Shown: piece by piece, positions 1 through 10,339 of the stretch
Numbering within the stretch: position 1 is the stretch's first letter
Layout of the letters: each line of letters begins with the position of its first letter
DNA from: Cupriavidus laharis
GTDB taxonomy: Bacteria; Pseudomonadota; Gammaproteobacteria; Burkholderiales; Burkholderiaceae
Reading direction: 5' to 3'
Assembly: GCF_914271435.1 (NCBI RefSeq)
Contig: NZ_CAJZAI010000001.1
Coordinates: 310,001-374,000 of the forward strand
Length of the DNA stretch: 64,000 bases
Translations under genes and position numbers: made by a program
The notes under the pieces: generated by a model
What the model was told of the DNA's origin: nothing
The model's database searches: none
The model's input: the letters and a program-made list of their open reading frames with translations, nothing else

Positions 1-164
1 TGCAGCCAGCCATACTGGTCGCGCCATCCGCCAAGGTAGAACCGGTGCGCGCCGACGCTGCCCAGCAGGAAGGCAAGCGTCACCGTCAGCAGCTTCGATC
101 TGGACCGCGTGGAGGACGCGGCGGTGGGCCGGGATGCTTGTGATGCTTGGCTGGCTGCAGGCAT
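1..164 (-). CDS. TM2-domain membrane protein (3' end outside window)
   Basis: An open frame on the minus strand starts at ATG 164-162 and runs without a stop past base 1, so about 54 residues are visible. After a polar, Ser/Ala-rich N-terminus of about 23 residues it reads SKLLTVTLAFLLGSVGAHRF followed by YLGGWRDQYG. The G-x-x-GAHRFYLG pattern is the hallmark of the TM2 domain, a pair of membrane helices joined by a short turn. TM2 proteins are small inner-membrane proteins whose role in bacteria is mostly unknown. No good ribosome binding site precedes the chosen ATG, so the start could lie elsewhere. The family call rests on this one motif. Confidence 0.6.
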   Translation of the reverse strand, partial: MPAASQASQASRPTAASSTRSRSKLLTVTLAFLLGSVGAHRFYLGGWRDQYGWL

Positions 165-305
165 GGGGCAATGTGGCGAAGGGATGCCGGCGGATGCCGC
201 CGGCAGCGGTTCAATGGGACTCGACCGGCAGCGGGTGCCAGCCGGGACACATTGTACGATGCCGCCCGGTTACCTTGCGCAGCGTGAGATTACAGCGCAG
301 GCCAG

Positions 306-464
306 CTAACGCCAGCCCGAAGGGAAGAGGCTATGGAAGAGGGCGCTTGCATGCACGCTGATGCGAGTCTCGCCATACAGCACAAGCGTCAATAACAGCA
401 TGAAAAGTATCGATAGCGACAGTTGTCCGGCGTGCTCGGCCAAGTCGCTCAACAGGCGGGTCAT
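306..464 (-). CDS. possible small single-pass membrane protein (52 aa)
   Basis: From ATG 464-462 this frame encodes 52 residues: a polar start (MTRLLSDLAEHAG), one clear hydrophobic segment at about residues 15-31 (LSLSILFMLLLTLVLYG) and a short tail. A GAGG lies about six bases upstream of the ATG on the minus strand. The hydrophobic segment is the only protein-like signal, and no family is recognised. A longer in-frame extension upstream is rich in Arg, Pro and Cys and looks non-coding. It may be a small envelope protein or not a gene at all. Confidence 0.35.
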   Translation of the reverse strand: MTRLLSDLAEHAGQLSLSILFMLLLTLVLYGETRISVHASALFHSLFPSGWR

Positions 465-683
465 GACAGGCCTCGGCAGTTTGCTGGGTCTTGCTGTGGA
501 GGCTGCGCCCGGCTGTTTTCCCGGCCTTGCAGGAGGTGCCGGGCAGAGGCAAGTCAGTTTGGTATGCCGTCTGCACAGGGCGGTACGCTGCGGGGTTCCG
601 GGCAGCGTCGGGCGACAGCCTGTGCGCGCGTTGGAGGCGCACTCAAATAGTGACAGCAATCAGCCGGACGAGTTCCGCTGTGC

Positions 684-1079
684 TCAGCGGCTGCCGTCGC
701 GGCCGCGCGCCTGCCAGCCCGGGCCAATGCTGACCGGGCGGGTGTCGTTGCGGTTGGTTTCGTTCTGGCTGGTGCGTTCCGGCTGGCGGGAGCGGTTGTC
801 TTCGCGGCCTTGAGGGGCGTTCGGCCGGCCGCTCAGGCGGTCATCGGCGCGCGCACGCGCTTCCATGCGATCGATCTGTGCCTGCACATGGTCTCGGCTC
901 TCGGCGCGCACGCTGGCCATCTGCCAGCCACCCGCAGCCTGCACGCGCGGGGCGCGGGCCTCGGCATTCAGGCGAGGCCAGAACGTGACTTGTGCATGGC
1001 TTGCGGCAACGGCGCCGATCAAGCCCGCAGCTGCGAGGATGCCAGCCGCCAAGTCGCGCAGGAGTGAGCGGGTGAACAT
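684..1079 (-). CDS. exported, probably disordered hypothetical protein
   Basis: The 131-residue product begins with a typical Sec signal peptide: basic residues, a hydrophobic Ala/Gly/Leu stretch and a likely cleavage after ASHA near residue 29. The mature part is rich in Arg, Asn, Gln and Asp and almost free of hydrophobic clusters, which suggests a disordered periplasmic protein. A weak GGGA precedes the ATG by about seven bases. No family is recognised. Similar short Arg-rich exported proteins are common and unstudied in Burkholderiaceae. Its own function cannot be told from sequence. Confidence 0.5.
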   Translation of the reverse strand: MFTRSLLRDLAAGILAAAGLIGAVAASHAQVTFWPRLNAEARAPRVQAAGGWQMASVRAESRDHVQAQIDRMEARARADDRLSGRPNAPQGREDNRSRQPERTSQNETNRNDTRPVSIGPGWQARGRDGSR

Positions 1080-1223
1080 GCGGAATCCCAGGGTCCTGAC
1101 GCGCAGCGTTGTAGTTTCAAAGTTGGGTTCATGGTACGCATGGGGTATCAGCCCGCCTATGCCAATCGCGTTACCGGTGTAACGGATTGTTTCGTTGCAT
1201 TTTGGCGGGTTCCGCAGCGGGTT

Positions 1224-2351
1224 TCAGGGCGCGTAGCGTATCCGGTAAATGGCGCCCGCGAGGTCATCACTGACAAGCAGCGACCCGTCCGGTGCTACCA
1301 GTACATCGACCGGCCGGCCCCAGGGTGTGCCGCGCTGTAGCCAGCCTTGCGCAAACACCTCCTGGCGCAATGCCTTGCCGTCTGTGCCCAGTACCACCCG
1401 CACGATCCGGTAACCGACACGCTCGCTGCGATTCCAGCTGCCGTGCTCGGCAATGAAGACGTTGTTGCGATACTCGGCCGGAAACTGCGTGCCGGTGTAG
1501 AAGCGCATGCCGAGTGCGGCAACGTGCGCACCTAGCCTGGCGACGGGCGGCACGAACTCGGAGCAGGCGCGCTGCTTGCCGAATTCGGGGTCGGGGATGT
1601 TGCCCGCATGGCAGAACGGATAGCCGAAATGCTGACCGGCCTGCGTGGCGTGGTTGAGTTCGTCGTCAGGCTGGTCGTCGCCGAGGTAGTCGCGCCCGTT
1701 GTCGGTGAACCACAGTTCGTGCGTCACGGGATGCCAGTCGAATCCGACTGAGTTGCGCACGCCGCGCGCCACCACCTGCAGGCCCGAGCCGTCGGGTCTC
1801 ATCTTCATGATGTTGGCGTAGCGGTTCTCGTCCGGCGCGCAGATATTGCAGGGTGCGCCGACTGGAACGTAGAGAAAGCCATCCGGGCCGAAGGCGATGA
1901 ACTTCCAGCCGTGGGTCGTTTCCTTGGGAAACCGGTCGGTGACGACGACCGGCGTCGGCGGGTTGTCCAGCCGCGCCTCGATGTCATCGAGCCGGACGAT
2001 GCGGGAAGTAGACGACGCGTACAGGCTGCCATCGCGGAACGCTACGCCCGCCGGCCTGACCAGGCCGTTCGCCACGACGTGCACTACCGGTTTGCCGCTT
2101 AGCGCTGCGGACAGTGCATAGACCTTGCCCTCCCCGCGTGAGCCGACGAACAATGTACCGGATGGTGTGAGCACCATGCCCCGGGCTTCGGGGACGGCAT
2201 CGCTCAGGACTTCGACACGGAATCCCGGCGGCAACTGGATCTGCGCCAGCGGCAAGGCCGCGAATGTGGTGGCCGGCGCGGTCAGCAGGGTGATGCAGGC
2301 CAATGCCGCACAGCGCGCGGCGCGATCGATGAAGTGCCGGACGATCCCCAT
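1224..2351 (-). CDS. exported sorbosone/glucose dehydrogenase-like beta-propeller (PQQ-dependent sugar dehydrogenase family)
   Basis: The product has about 375 residues from ATG 2351, chosen because GGAGG lies six bases upstream; a longer frame to 2399 lacks this signal. The N-terminus is a Sec signal peptide ending near TTFAALP. The rest shows blades of a six-bladed beta-propeller: LPPGFRVEVL at the start, GWKFIAFGPDGFLYVPVGAP with Cys pairs in the middle, NSVGFDWHP, LWFTDNGRD and RPVDVLVAPDGSLLVSDD at the end. These match soluble periplasmic PQQ-type aldose or sorbosone dehydrogenases. The true substrate is unknown and cofactor use is inferred from the family. The gene stands alone, divergent from the rpsP operon. 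Confidence 0.8.
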   Translation of the reverse strand: MGIVRHFIDRAARCAALACITLLTAPATTFAALPLAQIQLPPGFRVEVLSDAVPEARGMVLTPSGTLFVGSRGEGKVYALSAALSGKPVVHVVANGLVRPAGVAFRDGSLYASSTSRIVRLDDIEARLDNPPTPVVVTDRFPKETTHGWKFIAFGPDGFLYVPVGAPCNICAPDENRYANIMKMRPDGSGLQVVARGVRNSVGFDWHPVTHELWFTDNGRDYLGDDQPDDELNHATQAGQHFGYPFCHAGNIPDPEFGKQRACSEFVPPVARLGAHVAALGMRFYTGTQFPAEYRNNVFIAEHGSWNRSERVGYRIVRVVLGTDGKALRQEVFAQGWLQRGTPWGRPVDVLVAPDGSLLVSDDLAGAIYRIRYAP

Positions 2352-2419
2352 GGCGTACCTCCAGTCGCGGATTCCGCCACGATGCCCGCGCCTGCGCATC
2401 GCGTCAACTACCTAAGTGT

Positions 2420-2448
2420 TTGTTTGACCACGGATATTGGGCTATACT
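2420..2448 (+). promoter_or_regulatory. sigma-70-like promoter of the rpsP operon
   Basis: TTGTTT at 2420-2425 and TATACT at 2443-2448 are separated by exactly 17 bases and lie about 45 bases ahead of the rpsP start codon. Spacing and direction suit a housekeeping promoter for the ribosomal protein operon. This is a pattern call without start-site data. Confidence 0.55.
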
Positions 2449-2493
2449 CTTGCGTTTCGTGTTCGAACACCAAGTTTTCTGAGGAACCATCTC

Positions 2494-2748
2494 ATGGTCG
2501 TTATCCGTCTGGCTCGCGGCGGCAGCAAGAAGCGCCCTTTCTTCAACATCGTCGCCACCGATTCGCGCAACCGTCGCGATGGCCGCTTCATCGAGCGCGT
2601 TGGCTTCTACAATCCGCTGGCTTCGGAAGGCGAAGAAGGCCTGCGCGTTGTGCAGGATCGTCTGGCCTACTGGCAAGGCGTTGGCGCTCAGCTGTCGCCG
2701 ACCGTTGCCCGCCTGGTCAAGCAGAACGCCGCCAAGGCCGTTGCCTGA
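2494..2748 (+). CDS. rpsP: 30S ribosomal protein S16
   Basis: The 84-residue product begins [20 protein letters not shown], the conserved start of bS16, and has the expected length. S16 is an early-assembling protein of the small ribosomal subunit that binds 16S rRNA. GAGGA lies eight bases before the ATG. A longer in-frame start at 2437 would lie over the promoter and is rejected. It is the first gene of the conserved rpsP-rimM-trmD-rplS operon and is followed after 48 bases by rimM. Confidence 0.97.
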   Translation: MVVIRLARGGSKKRPFFNIVATDSRNRRDGRFIERVGFYNPLASEGEEGLRVVQDRLAYWQGVGAQLSPTVARLVKQNAAKAVA

Positions 2749-2796
2749 TAGCAGTCTGCAGCGCGTCCCCTGTCGGGCGCGTTTTTCATTGCACAC

Positions 2797-3462
2797 GTGA
2801 CTGAACGAAAGCAGGGCGCCGCTGCGCCGAGGCCGTTGAACCGGCCCCAAGGCGAGTCGCCAAAGGCGGTCAAGCTGCCGGCGACGCTCCTGTATGCCGA
2901 TCCGCTGCCGGACGATCTGGTAGAGGTCGGCTATGTCGGTGCCGCCTACGGCATCCGCGGTTGGATCAAGGTCCAGCCCCATGCCGACGATGCATCTGCC
3001 TTGCTGCATGCGCGCCGCTGGTGGCTGCTCGCGCCTCCGCAGGCTGGCCTGGTAGCCACGGCGGAAGCTTCGCGTGCCCAGGCGGTCTGCGTCAAGGTCG
3101 CGCAATCGCGCGAGCACAGCGGCACTGTCGTGGCGCAGGCAACCGGCGTGTCGGACCGCAACCTGGCGGAAGCGCTCAGGGGGCGTCGCGTGTGGATCCG
3201 GCGTGCGGATTTTCCGGCGCCGGACGAGAATGAGTTTTACTGGGTAGATCTGATCGGCTGCATCGTCAGCAACGAGCAGGGCGAGTTGCTGGGCGAGGTG
3301 TCCGGTCTGATCGATAACGGGGCCCACCAGATCCTGCAGGTGGCTTACGCATTGCCCGACGGCAAGGCCGGTGAGCGGCTCATTCCGTTTGTCGATGCGT
3401 TCCTGCGCATGGTCGACACCGCGGGCAAGCGCATCGTGGTGGACTGGGGGCTCGACTACTGA
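2797..3462 (+). CDS. rimM: 16S rRNA processing/ribosome maturation factor RimM
   Basis: RimM binds S19 and helps mature the 30S head domain. The 221-residue product starts at GTG 2797. After a basic, Pro-rich N-terminal extension of about 35 residues it shows the RimM N-terminal barrel ([20 protein letters not shown]) and a C-terminal PRC-barrel with FYWVDLIGC and the end motif IVVDWGLDY. The extension before VEVGYV is longer than in enteric RimM, as is usual in related beta-proteobacteria. Position between rpsP and trmD supports the call. Confidence 0.95.
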   Translation: MTERKQGAAAPRPLNRPQGESPKAVKLPATLLYADPLPDDLVEVGYVGAAYGIRGWIKVQPHADDASALLHARRWWLLAPPQAGLVATAEASRAQAVCVKVAQSREHSGTVVAQATGVSDRNLAEALRGRRVWIRRADFPAPDENEFYWVDLIGCIVSNEQGELLGEVSGLIDNGAHQILQVAYALPDGKAGERLIPFVDAFLRMVDTAGKRIVVDWGLDY

Positions 3463-3502
3463 GCTTGTGCCGAAGCCGGCGCGGTTCGGAGGGGGAGGGC
3501 GG

Positions 3503-4285
3503 ATGCAGTTCGATGTAATCACGCTGTTTCCCGAAATGTTTCGCGCGCTGACTGACTGGGGCATCACCAGCCGGGCAGCCAAGCAGCAGCGGTACGCGCT
3601 GCGTACCTGGAATCCGCGGGATTTCACTACCGACAACTACCGGACCATCGATGATCGTCCGTATGGTGGTGGTCCCGGCATGGTCATGCTGGCCAGGCCG
3701 CTGGAAGATGCGATCGATGCTGCCTCGGCGGCGCAGTCGCAGGCTGGCGTGGCGGCACCGCACGTTGTACTGATGTCGCCTCAGGGTGCGCCGCTGACGC
3801 ATGAGAAGGTCATGTCGCTGGCACAGCGGCCGGGTTTGGTGTTGTTGTGTGGCCGCTATGAGGCCATCGACCAACGCCTGATTGACCGCCGTGTACACGA
3901 GGAAATCAGCCTTGGCGATTTCGTGTTGTCCGGCGGAGAACTGCCCGCCATGGCGCTGATCGATGCCGTGGTGCGCCATCTGCCCGGTGTGCTGGGCGAC
4001 GCGCAGTCGGCGGTGCAGGACAGCTTCGTCAACGGGCTGCTCGATTGTCCGCATTACACGCGGCCCGAAGAGTATGAAGGTGTGCGGGTACCCGAGATCC
4101 TGCTCGGGGGCCATCACGCCGAGATTGAAAAGTGGCGGCGCCAGCAGGCGCTGGCCAATACCGCGAGAAAGCGTCCCGACCTGATCGAGGCGGCTCGCGA
4201 ACAAGGTTTGCTGACCCGTGCCGACGAGAAGTTCCTGTCGGAGTGGGTGGCGAAGGAAGGGCGGGAGAATTCTCCCGCCAGGTAA
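3503..4285 (+). CDS. trmD: tRNA (guanine-37-N1) methyltransferase
   Basis: TrmD transfers a methyl group from S-adenosylmethionine to G37 of tRNAs and so prevents frameshifting. The 260-residue product starts [13 protein letters not shown] and contains the knot-fold SPOUT motifs: [23 protein letters not shown] and [16 protein letters not shown]. The ATG at 3503 follows a purine-rich GGGGGAGGGCGG. Length matches the family. It sits 40 bases downstream of rimM in the same operon. Confidence 0.97.
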   Translation: MQFDVITLFPEMFRALTDWGITSRAAKQQRYALRTWNPRDFTTDNYRTIDDRPYGGGPGMVMLARPLEDAIDAASAAQSQAGVAAPHVVLMSPQGAPLTHEKVMSLAQRPGLVLLCGRYEAIDQRLIDRRVHEEISLGDFVLSGGELPAMALIDAVVRHLPGVLGDAQSAVQDSFVNGLLDCPHYTRPEEYEGVRVPEILLGGHHAEIEKWRRQQALANTARKRPDLIEAAREQGLLTRADEKFLSEWVAKEGRENSPAR

Positions 4286-4360
4286 AACCCCATCCTCTGC
4301 CGGGGCCCGGGCAATGCCTGGGGCATACAACGCTGGCACGATGGTTACGGAGAAGAAACG

Positions 4361-4744
4361 ATGAACATCATCGAGCAGATCGAGAAGGAAGAGATCGCGC
4401 GTCTGACCGCGAACAAGACCATCCCCGCATTCGCACCTGGCGACACCGTGATCGTCAACGTGAACGTGGTGGAAGGCAACCGCAAGCGCGTGCAGGCTTA
4501 CGAAGGCGTGGTGATTGCCAAGCGTAACCGTGGCCTGAATTCGTCCTTCATCGTGCGCAAGATCTCGTCGGGTGAAGGCGTGGAGCGTACGTTCCAGCTG
4601 TACTCGCCGCTGATCGCTGGCATCGAAGTGAAGCGTCGCGGCGACGTGCGTCGTGCGAAGCTGTACTACCTGCGTGAGCGCTCGGGCAAGTCCGCACGTA
4701 TCAAGGAAAAGCTGGTTTCGAAGGCAGCCAAGGCTGCCCAGTAA
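4361..4744 (+). CDS. rplS: 50S ribosomal protein L19
   Basis: The 127-residue protein begins [15 protein letters not shown] and contains the bL19 core [35 protein letters not shown] and [15 protein letters not shown]19 lies at the subunit interface near bridge B6. GGAGAAG precedes the ATG. It is the last gene of the operon and is followed by a strong terminator. Confidence 0.97.
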   Translation: MNIIEQIEKEEIARLTANKTIPAFAPGDTVIVNVNVVEGNRKRVQAYEGVVIAKRNRGLNSSFIVRKISSGEGVERTFQLYSPLIAGIEVKRRGDVRRAKLYYLRERSGKSARIKEKLVSKAAKAAQ

Positions 4745-4788
4745 GCCGGACATGCTGGCCGGGCTTACCGGCCGGACGTTTCCTCAGG

Positions 4789-4813
4789 AAGGGCACCGCA
4801 AGGTGCCCTTTTT
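4789..4813 (+). terminator. Rho-independent terminator of the rpsP operon
   Basis: GGGCACC (4791-4797) pairs with GGTGCCC (4802-4808) around a four-base loop, followed by five T's. It lies 45 bases after the rplS stop codon. Confidence 0.9.
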
Positions 4814-4881
4814 GCGTTTTGGCAACTGTGCCGGATTGCTGCGCTGCCGGAAGACGCGCATCTGTCATACTTGAACCTGTT

Positions 4882-5562
4882 ATGCGCCCCGCCTTTGACC
4901 CCGAATCCCTCCCCATCATCGATACCGACACGCGCCGACCGGCACTGAGCGCGCCGCGCCTGCGGGCGGATTTCATCCGCCACCGGCTGCAGGTGCCGCC
5001 GGCCTGGGCCCCGGAGCTGACCGATGAATCCCGTGTGTACGACCGCAGCCGCAGCCTGCGCCAGGCCGCTGTGCTGGTGCCGATCGTCGAGCGCCAGGAT
5101 GGCCTGACGGTGCTGCTCACCGAGCGCAATGCCAACCTGAGCGCGCACGCGGGGCAGATCAGCTTTCCCGGCGGCAGCCAGGAAAGCTATGACCTCAGCC
5201 GCATCGATACGGCCTTGCGGGAAACGGAGGAGGAAGTCGGGCTGGTGCGCGACTTTGTGGAGGTGCTGGGGGCGCTGCCGGACTACATCACCGGCACCGG
5301 TTTCCACGTCAGCCCGGTCGTGGGCCTGGTGCGCGACGGCTTTACCCTGCGGCCTGACGCGTCAGAAGTGGCAGACGTGTTCGAGGTGCCGCTGGCCTTC
5401 CTGATGGACCCTTCGCACCACGAGCGGCGGTTGTTCCGCTGGGTCGATGGCGAACGGATGTTCTACGCGATGCCATTCCCGCGCGAGGGCGGTGGCCACC
5501 GCTTCATCTGGGGCGCGACGGCGGGCATGCTGCGCAATCTCTACCACCTGCTGGCCGCCTGA
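4882..5562 (+). CDS. Nudix hydrolase, CoA pyrophosphatase-like
   Basis: The 226-residue product holds a Nudix fold: the core box covers SFPGGSQESYD, then TALRETEEEVGL with the metal-binding RETEEE. The N-terminal half (residues about 1-65) and the pattern LTERNANLSAHAGQISFPGG match the NudL/CoA diphosphatase group, which splits coenzyme A into phosphopantetheine and ADP. ATG 4882 was chosen as the first start after the rplS terminator that keeps the conserved N-terminal helix; no strong ribosome binding site is seen. The gene converges with trhO, 12 bases apart. Substrate is inferred from family resemblance only. Confidence 0.85.
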   Translation: MRPAFDPESLPIIDTDTRRPALSAPRLRADFIRHRLQVPPAWAPELTDESRVYDRSRSLRQAAVLVPIVERQDGLTVLLTERNANLSAHAGQISFPGGSQESYDLSRIDTALRETEEEVGLVRDFVEVLGALPDYITGTGFHVSPVVGLVRDGFTLRPDASEVADVFEVPLAFLMDPSHHERRLFRWVDGERMFYAMPFPREGGGHRFIWGATAGMLRNLYHLLAA

Positions 5563-5574
5563 GGCCCGTGACGG

Positions 5575-6423
5575 TCAGGCGGCAGCCTGGCCGCGCTGCC
5601 CGATGCAATGCGGGCAGCTCTTGCCGATGACGTAGTGCGGGCTCTGCTGCTCTTCCGGCGTTACCACGGCGCGGCAGGCAAAGCACTGCTTCGGGCCCGC
5701 CGGTTCCAGGGTCGGGTTGAGCGCGGTGCGGTAGTCGAAGACGAAGCAGTCACCGCGGTAGTGGCTGCCGCCGACTTCCTCGAAATACTTCAGGATGCCG
5801 CCTTCGAGCTGGTAGACATGGTCGATGCCGACTTCCTGCATGTGGATCGCGGCCTTCTCGCAGCGGATGCCGCCGGTGCAGAACGAAACCACTGTCTTGC
5901 CCTCGAAGTCCGCCTTGTGGGCTTCCACTGCGTCGGGGAACTCGCTGAACTTGGCGAGGTTGTATTCCACCACAGTGTCGAACGTCCCGACCGCCACTTC
6001 GAAATCGTTGCGCGTATCGAGCATCACCACCGGGCGGCCCTCGTCATCGTGGCCCTGGTCCAGCCAGCGCTTGAGGTCGACCGGCCGCACCGACGGCGCA
6101 CGCCCTTCCTCGGGCCGGATCAGCGGGCGCTTCATCGTGATGATCTCCTTCTTGGCACGCACCAGCATGCGCTTGAAGGGCTGGTTGTCCGACAGGCTTT
6201 CCTTGGGCGAGATGTCGGCGAAGCGCGCGTCGGCATGCAGCCAGGCCATGAAGCTGTCGATGGCTTCACGCGACCCGGCGAGGAACATGTTGATGCCCTC
6301 CGGCGCGAGCAGGATGGTGCCCTTCAGGCCCGCGGCTTCGCAGCGCGAGCGCATTTCCTGCCGCAACGTCTCGATGTCGTTGAGCGAGACGAACTTGTAA
6401 GCGGAGATGTTGACGATCTGCAT
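5575..6423 (-). CDS. trhO: tRNA uridine-34 hydroxylase TrhO (rhodanese-like)
   Basis: The 282-residue product matches the YceA/TrhO family: an N-terminal acylphosphatase-like domain ([20 protein letters not shown]), a rhodanese domain with the active-site loop [11 protein letters not shown] around residue 190, and a C-terminal Cys-rich tail ([12 protein letters not shown]) that may bind metal. TrhO uses oxygen to make 5-hydroxyuridine at wobble U34 of some tRNAs. The start [12 protein letters not shown] fits the family. It is a single minus-strand gene between two plus-strand genes. Confidence 0.92.
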   Translation of the reverse strand: MQIVNISAYKFVSLNDIETLRQEMRSRCEAAGLKGTILLAPEGINMFLAGSREAIDSFMAWLHADARFADISPKESLSDNQPFKRMLVRAKKEIITMKRPLIRPEEGRAPSVRPVDLKRWLDQGHDDEGRPVVMLDTRNDFEVAVGTFDTVVEYNLAKFSEFPDAVEAHKADFEGKTVVSFCTGGIRCEKAAIHMQEVGIDHVYQLEGGILKYFEEVGGSHYRGDCFVFDYRTALNPTLEPAGPKQCFACRAVVTPEEQQSPHYVIGKSCPHCIGQRGQAAA

Positions 6424-6593
6424 GGGAGGGCTGCGCTGCGGACGCGCGCAAATGCGCGCGATAACTGCCTGATTGGAAAGGCGAAATTATAGCGCGACGG
6501 CTCCGGGTCAGCAGGTATTTCCCAGTGCTGCCGTCAGCTATCGCCGGGCCCGCGCGCTGTTCGACGCGCGGGCCGCATGGCATGCCGAGCCGG

Positions 6594-6599
6594 TACAAT
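6594..6599 (+). promoter_or_regulatory. -10 element for dnaE; implies a leaderless or near-leaderless mRNA
   Basis: TACAAT ends seven bases before the dnaE ATG at 6607, so transcription would begin at or next to the start codon. No purine-rich ribosome binding site exists in the seven bases between. No clear -35 hexamer is seen at 16-18 bases upstream. Confidence 0.4.
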
Positions 6600-6606
6600 G
6601 TCGCCC

Positions 6607-9600
6607 ATGTCTGCCCCCCGTTTCGTACACCTTCGCGTCCATTCCGAGTATTCCGTCGTCGATGGCATCGTCCGCCTGGATGATGCCGTCAAGGCTGCGG
6701 CCAACGACGGCATGGGCGCGCTTGCTCTCACCGACCTCGCCAACGCCTTCGGCCTGATCCGCTTCTACAAGGAAGCGCGCGGCGGCGGCGTCAAGCCCGT
6801 AGTCGGCGCCGACGTCTGGCTCTCCAACGCCGACGATCGTGACAAGCCCGCACGGCTGCTACTGCTCGTGCAGGACCGCATTGGCTACCTGAACCTGTGC
6901 GCGCTGCTGTCCCGCGCGTGGCTGTCGAACCAGCACCGTGGCCGTGCCGAGATCGATCCCGGCTGGTTCGAAGAGCCCGGCGAGGAGGGCCAGCCGCTGG
7001 CGACAGGGCTGATCGCGTTGTCGGGCGCGATGGGCGGTGACGTCGGCATGGCGCTGGCCAACGGCAACGTCGACGCGGCCCGCCGCGCCGCCGCGCACTG
7101 GGCGGCTGTGTTTCCGCAGCGCTTCTATATCGAACTGCAGCGCGCCGGCCACCCCGGCACGGACGCCTATGTGCAGCAGGCCGTGCACCTGGCGGCCGAG
7201 ATGAAGCTGCCCGTGGTGGCCACGCATCCGGTGCAGTTCATGACGCAGGACGACTTCACCGCGCACGAGGCGCGCGTCTGCATCGCCGAAGGCGAACTGC
7301 TGGCCAACCCGCGCCGCACGCGCCGTTTCACCACGGACCAGTATTTCAAGACGCAGGACGAGATGTGCGCGCTGTTTGCCGACATCCCGTCCGCGCTCGA
7401 GAACGCCGTCGAGATCGCAAAGCGCTGCAACCTGACGCTGGAGCTGGGCAAGCCGCGCCTGCCGCTGTTCCCCACGCCCGACGGCATGTCGCTCGACGAC
7501 TACCTGATCTTCATGGCCAAGGATGGCCTGGAGAAGCGCCTGGCCGTGCTGTTCCCCGATGAGGCCGAGCGCGAGGCGAAGCGGCCCGAGTACTACGCCC
7601 GGCTGGAGTTCGAGACCGGCACCATCATCAAGATGGGCTTCCCGGGCTACTTCCTGATCGTGGCGGACTTTATCAACTGGGCCAAGAACAATGGCGTCCC
7701 GGTGGGTCCGGGCCGTGGTTCGGGTGCTGGCTCGCTGGTGGCCTATGCGTTGGGCATTACCGACCTGGATCCGCTCAAGTACGCGCTGCTGTTCGAGCGT
7801 TTCCTGAACCCGGAGCGGGTGTCCATGCCCGACTTCGACATCGACTTCTGCCAGCACGGCCGCGACCGCGTGATCACGTACGTGAAGGAAAAGTACGGCA
7901 AGGACGCGGTGTCGCAGATTGCCACGTTCGGCACCATGGCGGCCAAGGCCGCAGTGCGCGACGTGGGCCGCGTGCTTGACCTGGGCTACGGCTTCGTGGA
8001 TGGCATTGCCAAGCTGATTCCGTTCAAGCCCGGCAAGCTCGTCACGATCGAAGAGGCCAAGAAGGAAGAGCCGCTGCTCACCGAGCGCGAGAACAACGAG
8101 GAAGAAGTGCGCCAGCTGCTGGAGCTGGCGCAGCGTGTCGAAGGCATGACCCGCAACGTGGGCATGCACGCCGGCGGCGTGCTGATCGCGCCGGGCCGCC
8201 TGACCGATTTCTGCCCGCTCTACACGCAGGGCGCACAGAACGACGGCATGAGCGGTGTCGTCAGCCAGTATGACAAGGACGACGTGGAAGCGGCCGGCCT
8301 GGTCAAGTTCGACTTTCTGGGCCTGACCACGCTGACCATCCTGGACTGGGCCGAACGCTATATCCGCCGGCTGGACCCGAGCAAGGCGGACTGGAACTGC
8401 AGCCAGATCCCACTGGATGACGGCCCGGCATTCGACATCCTGAAGACCGCCAACACGGTGGCCGTGTTCCAGCTGGAAAGCCGCGGCATGCAGGGCATGC
8501 TGAAGGACGCCAAGCCTGACCGTTTCGAGGACATCATCGCGCTGGTGGCGCTCTACCGCCCGGGCCCGATGGACCTGATTCCCAGCTTCTGCGCGCGCAA
8601 GCACGGCCGCGAGAAGGTGGAGTACCCGGATCCGCGCGTCGAGCCGGTGCTCAAGGAGACCTACGGCATCATGGTCTACCAGGAGCAGGTGATGCAGATG
8701 GCGCAGATTATCGGCGGCTACTCGCTGGGCGGCGCCGACCTGCTGCGCCGCGCCATGGGCAAGAAGAAGCCCGAGGAGATGGCGCAGCACCGCGTGATGT
8801 TCCGCGAAGGCGCCGACAAGAACGGGCTCTCCGCCGAGCAGGCCGACGACATCTTCGACCTGATGGAGAAGTTCGCAGGCTACGGCTTCAACAAGTCGCA
8901 CGCGGCCGCATACGCGCTGCTGGCGTACTACACCGCCTGGCTCAAGGCGCACCATCCGGCCGAATTCATGGCAGCCAACATGTCGCTGGCCATGGACGAC
9001 ACCGACAAGGTCAAGATTCTTTACGAGGATTGCAAGCTCAACAAGATCGCGGTGCTGCCGCCGGACGTCAACGCCAGCGAATACCGCTTCGCGCCGACCG
9101 ATGCGAAGACCATCCGCTACGGACTGGGCGGCATCAAGGGCTCGGGCCAGGGCGCGATCGAAGACATCCTGCGCGCGCGCGAGGAACGGCCGTTCACGGA
9201 CCTGTTCGACTTCTGCGAGCGTGTCGATCGCCGCCAGGTGAACCGGCGCACCATCGAGGCGCTGATCCGCGCCGGCGCGTTTGATAGCCTCAACGACAAC
9301 CGCGCGCAACTGCTGGCATCGGTATCGATCGCCATGGAGGCAGCCGAGCAGAAAGCCGAATCGGCCAACCAGGTCTCGCTGTTCGACCTGATGGGCGATG
9401 CCGGCGACGCCCATCGGCCCGAGTTGATCGATGAACCGCGCTGGACTCCGAAGCGCACGCTGCAGGAAGAAAAGCAGGCCCTTGGGTACTACTTCTCCGG
9501 ACACCTGTTCGACGCGTGCCGCGACGAGGTGCGCCGCTTCGTGAAGGGCACGCTGGCCGGGCTCGAGAAGGAGGTGCAGGGCAATGGCGGCGGCTTTGGC

Positions 9601-10125
9601 CGCGACGTGCGCGGCAAGACCATCGCCGGCGTGATCGCAGGTGTGCGCACGCAGATGACGCAGCGCGGCAAGATGATCATCGTGCAGCTCGACGACGGCA
9701 CCGGCGTGGTGGAGATGACCGTCTTCAACGAGGTCTTCGATGCTAACCGGCACTTGTTCCGTGAGGACGAGTTGCTGATCGCGACCGGCAATGCGCGGCA
9801 CGATACGTTTACGGGTGGGGTGCGGTTCACGGCCGAGTCGGTGATGGACCTGCCGATGGCGCGCAGCGCCTATGCCAGCGCGCTCAGCATTGCGCTGGCG
9901 CCGGAAGACTCGACCATCGAGCGCCTGCGCACGGTACTCACGCAATACCGCGCCAAGCCGCGCGATGCCGGTCCGGCGGGCCTCGGCTTGCTGGTGCACT
10001 ACCGCAATACCAGCGCCGCCTGCGATATCCACCTTGGCCAGAACTGGCGCGTGGAGCCGGACGAAGCCCTGCTCGGTGAATTGCGGCAGTGGCTCGGCAA
10101 CGACGCGGTCGAACTGATGTATTGA
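6607..10125 (+). CDS. dnaE: DNA polymerase III alpha subunit
   Basis: DnaE is the replicative polymerase subunit that extends DNA at the fork. The 1172-residue product has the full family order: an N-terminal PHP domain ([15 protein letters not shown]), the polymerase palm with PDFDIDF at residues 408-414 (D409 and D411 match the catalytic acidic pair), [14 protein letters not shown], a tandem HhH/fingers region ([18 protein letters not shown]) and an OB-fold near residue 1010 ([20 protein letters not shown]). ATG 6607 (MSAPRFVHL) is preferred over an in-frame start at 6577, because the extra residues lie over the -10 element. Confidence 0.97.
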   Translation: MSAPRFVHLRVHSEYSVVDGIVRLDDAVKAAANDGMGALALTDLANAFGLIRFYKEARGGGVKPVVGADVWLSNADDRDKPARLLLLVQDRIGYLNLCALLSRAWLSNQHRGRAEIDPGWFEEPGEEGQPLATGLIALSGAMGGDVGMALANGNVDAARRAAAHWAAVFPQRFYIELQRAGHPGTDAYVQQAVHLAAEMKLPVVATHPVQFMTQDDFTAHEARVCIAEGELLANPRRTRRFTTDQYFKTQDEMCALFADIPSALENAVEIAKRCNLTLELGKPRLPLFPTPDGMSLDDYLIFMAKDGLEKRLAVLFPDEAEREAKRPEYYARLEFETGTIIKMGFPGYFLIVADFINWAKNNGVPVGPGRGSGAGSLVAYALGITDLDPLKYALLFERFLNPERVSMPDFDIDFCQHGRDRVITYVKEKYGKDAVSQIATFGTMAAKAAVRDVGRVLDLGYGFVDGIAKLIPFKPGKLVTIEEAKKEEPLLTERENNEEEVRQLLELAQRVEGMTRNVGMHAGGVLIAPGRLTDFCPLYTQGAQNDGMSGVVSQYDKDDVEAAGLVKFDFLGLTTLTILDWAERYIRRLDPSKADWNCSQIPLDDGPAFDILKTANTVAVFQLESRGMQGMLKDAKPDRFEDIIALVALYRPGPMDLIPSFCARKHGREKVEYPDPRVEPVLKETYGIMVYQEQVMQMAQIIGGYSLGGADLLRRAMGKKKPEEMAQHRVMFREGADKNGLSAEQADDIFDLMEKFAGYGFNKSHAAAYALLAYYTAWLKAHHPAEFMAANMSLAMDDTDKVKILYEDCKLNKIAVLPPDVNASEYRFAPTDAKTIRYGLGGIKGSGQGAIEDILRAREERPFTDLFDFCERVDRRQVNRRTIEALIRAGAFDSLNDNRAQLLASVSIAMEAAEQKAESANQVSLFDLMGDAGDAHRPELIDEPRWTPKRTLQEEKQALGYYFSGHLFDACRDEVRRFVKGTLAGLEKEVQGNGGGFGRDVRGKTIAGVIAGVRTQMTQRGKMIIVQLDDGTGVVEMTVFNEVFDANRHLFREDELLIATGNARHDTFTGGVRFTAESVMDLPMARSAYASALSIALAPEDSTIERLRTVLTQYRAKPRDAGPAGLGLLVHYRNTSAACDIHLGQNWRVEPDEALLGELRQWLGNDAVELMY

Positions 10126-10204
10126 GGTCCGGGCGTGGCGCACGAGGCTGTCGCCACGCTGCTTTGCGCGCCTTCCGCCACGTCTGCCATGCCGGGGAAT
10201 GCGG

Positions 10205-10210
10205 TTACAA
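10205..10210 (+). promoter_or_regulatory. possible -10 element for msbA
   Basis: TACAAT at 10205-10210 lies in the 214-base spacer between dnaE and msbA, about 130 bases before the msbA GTG. The spacer also has an unpaired T6 run at 10219-10224. No convincing -35 was found, so the call is tentative. Confidence 0.3.
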
Positions 10211-10339
10211 TGGCTGCGTTTTTTGCGCTCGTTTGTGGCGTTTTCGCCATGCCGGACAGCGCGCTCCGGTGATCCTTCGGCGTTTCTCGTGCCACCCGTC
10301 CGACGGGTGCGCGTCGCATCTTTCAAATTAAGGGCGGTA

